In this document: piece after piece, positions 62,875 to 64,000 of the stretch
How the letters are laid out: every line of letters starts with the position of its first letter
How positions within the stretch are numbered: position 1 is the first letter of the stretch
From: Candidatus Anammoxibacter sp.
GTDB lineage: Bacteria; Planctomycetota; Brocadiia; Brocadiales; Anammoxibacteraceae
Direction of reading: 5' to 3'
NCBI GenBank assembly: GCA_021777055.1
Contig: JAIQZO010000101.1
Coordinates: 1 to 64,000 of the forward strand
Length of the DNA: 64,000 nucleotides
Program-made: the position numbers and the translations under genes
The notes under the pieces: generated by a model
What the model was told of the DNA's origin: nothing
Seen by the model: the letters and a program-made list of their open reading frames with translations, nothing else
The model's database searches: none

Positions 62875-64000
62875 ATGAATTTCAAATATTTGTATTTAGC
62901 AAATAGGATTGCTCTCTTATGTCTCATATCCATTGTGTTTCAATATACCTTGCCCAATGCAAATGCTGCAAGACCGCCCTGTTCGTTTGAAGTTGAAACG
63001 GCTTATGAAGCACCAGGGGGTAGCGGTCATTTTGTAATAAGCGGCATTGCTTGGGACGGCAACAATCTTTGGTCATGTAGGTCAACTAACACAGGATTTG
63101 GTAAAATCTATAAACACAATATGGATCTGACCTTATCTGTGCAAAGTGAATACAATTCACCGGGAGAGCTACCAAGTGGACTAACTTGGGACGGTCAAAA
63201 TCTTTGGTCGTTTGATGGGCAGAGAGAGAGAATTTATAAGCACAATATGGATCTGACCTTATCTGTGCAAAGTGAATACGATCTGTCTGGAGGGCCGCCT
63301 ATAGGTGCGGTTGCTTGGGACGGTCAAAATCTTTGGTCTAGTGCTGATGGAAAATTTAGAAAACATAATATGGATTCAACACTATCTATCGCGTTTGAAA
63401 CAGATAGTATACACGGCACAAGTGGTCTTAGCTTCTCTGAAGACGGAAAAAATATATGGACCATAGATCTTTGGGGCAGATATTCTGGGGAGGCAACCAT
63501 TATTAGACATAATTTGGATTCGTCTTCAGCTAACACTTATATGGTTCCCGAATCTGGTAGGAACGATGGTTGGACGGGACTTGCCTGGGATAATAATTAT
63601 CTCTGGGTTTGCAATAGAAGAACTGAACCCAGTGGTAGCAAATATTCAGAAAAAGCTATCTACAAGCTAAAAGCAATCAGACCTGATCATCCCTCATTAA
63701 ATGAGTATGTTACCTTCGATCATAACTCTTCAATATATACATTCACCTCCGATACCGCTGGTTGTCCGGATGGATGTGTTGGCAAATTTAGATTTGACGC
63801 AAATCTTGCAAACATTAGCGATCATTATCTACTTACAAATCTACTGGTGGAGATAGCAGAACTAACAAATGATAACTTAATCCTCACTGATACAGGACTT
63901 ATCGGAAAAGGAAATGGATTTGATGTCCCAGAGAACAATGATTACACGGATGGGATTCTCGGTTCGGGTGAAGATGTCAATGTCCCATTTACTGTTTGCC
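62875..64000 (+). CDS. paralog of the preceding exported protein, cut by the window end
   Basis: The frame is open from ATG 62875 to the end (375 codons plus one base). The leader (agaggaggcaaac), the signal peptide (RIALLCLISIVFQYTLPNANA) and the GLAWDGNNLW/IYKHNMD repeats are nearly the same as in the gene at 60086. So is the following Ig-like domain (GKFRFDANLAN..., LGSGEDVNVPFTVC), which is where the window stops. It is a tandem duplicate. Whether a beta-helix follows cannot be seen. Confidence 0.85.
   Translation, partial: MNFKYLYLANRIALLCLISIVFQYTLPNANAARPPCSFEVETAYEAPGGSGHFVISGIAWDGNNLWSCRSTNTGFGKIYKHNMDLTLSVQSEYNSPGELPSGLTWDGQNLWSFDGQRERIYKHNMDLTLSVQSEYDLSGGPPIGAVAWDGQNLWSSADGKFRKHNMDSTLSIAFETDSIHGTSGLSFSEDGKNIWTIDLWGRYSGEATIIRHNLDSSSANTYMVPESGRNDGWTGLAWDNNYLWVCNRRTEPSGSKYSEKAIYKLKAIRPDHPSLNEYVTFDHNSSIYTFTSDTAGCPDGCVGKFRFDANLANISDHYLLTNLLVEIAELTNDNLILTDTGLIGKGNGFDVPENNDYTDGILGSGEDVNVPFTVC

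Overview
The window looks like chromosomal DNA of an anammox-type planctomycete, closest in character to Candidatus Scalindua. Four things support this. There is an exported octaheme cytochrome of the hydroxylamine oxidoreductase (HAO) family. There is a 69-residue small basic protein of the type known from Planctomycetes, Verrucomicrobia and Chlamydiae. There are large exported proteins with LamG, DUF1566 and beta-helix domains. The DNA is AT-rich, with long intergenic gaps full of small repeats. The taxonomic call is inference from content, not a database match.

Layout. 0-9 kb: an exported DUF1566 protein, the small basic protein, a membrane-anchored SPOR-like protein, a methyltransferase, a CBS-pair protein, a DUF4304-like protein, and two PAS proteins that share a C-terminal CxxC/CxxC module; one of the two is split by an in-frame TGA. 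9.4-20.9 kb: a complete-looking bidirectional [NiFe] hydrogenase locus of group 3b (sulfhydrogenase) type. hypF-hypC-hypD-hypE and a membrane sensor kinase lie on the minus strand. hypA-hypB and the four subunits (beta, gamma, delta, alpha) run divergently on the plus strand, only 25 bp from the kinase start. 21-34 kb: an exported ATP-dependent DNA ligase, a BTRD1-like/MORN protein, an IS200-like (RAYT) transposase among REP-like palindromes, a radical SAM protein, a LamG/metal-binding surface protein, a FetAB-like transporter, an aminotransferase, a YefM/YoeB-type toxin-antitoxin pair, an HNH nuclease and a transposase relic.

34-46.9 kb: a START protein, a flavoprotein, an unknown exported protein, a 1-kb gap with a strong promoter and three copies of a 12-bp palindrome, an exported alkylsulfatase-like metallo-beta-lactamase protein, vapBC, an enoyl-CoA hydratase/FabG pair, tRNA-Arg(CCU), a TPR protein, RluD and the HAO-like cytochrome. 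46.9-59 kb is mostly housekeeping: trpB-trpA, DUF445, HU, endonuclease III, molybdenum-cofactor genes (MOSC, moaA, moaC), ribH, nusB, a PHP phosphoesterase (probable ATT start), ftsY and a B12/radical SAM protein. 59-64 kb: a large nested palindrome and two tandem paralogous exported proteins, the second running off the window.

The hydrogenase locus is the main functional unit. HypA/B insert nickel, HypC/D/E/F make and deliver the Fe(CN)2CO centre, and the four subunits form a soluble NAD(P)-linked enzyme. No maturation endopeptidase gene is seen here. The second theme is repeats. At least five families of small dispersed elements occupy the gaps, and one of them supplies the last residues of HypD. 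I found no CRISPR array, rRNA or clear prophage. No obviously new multi-gene system stands out; the most unusual signals are the repeat families, the HypD tail, the probable ATT start and the triple palindrome.
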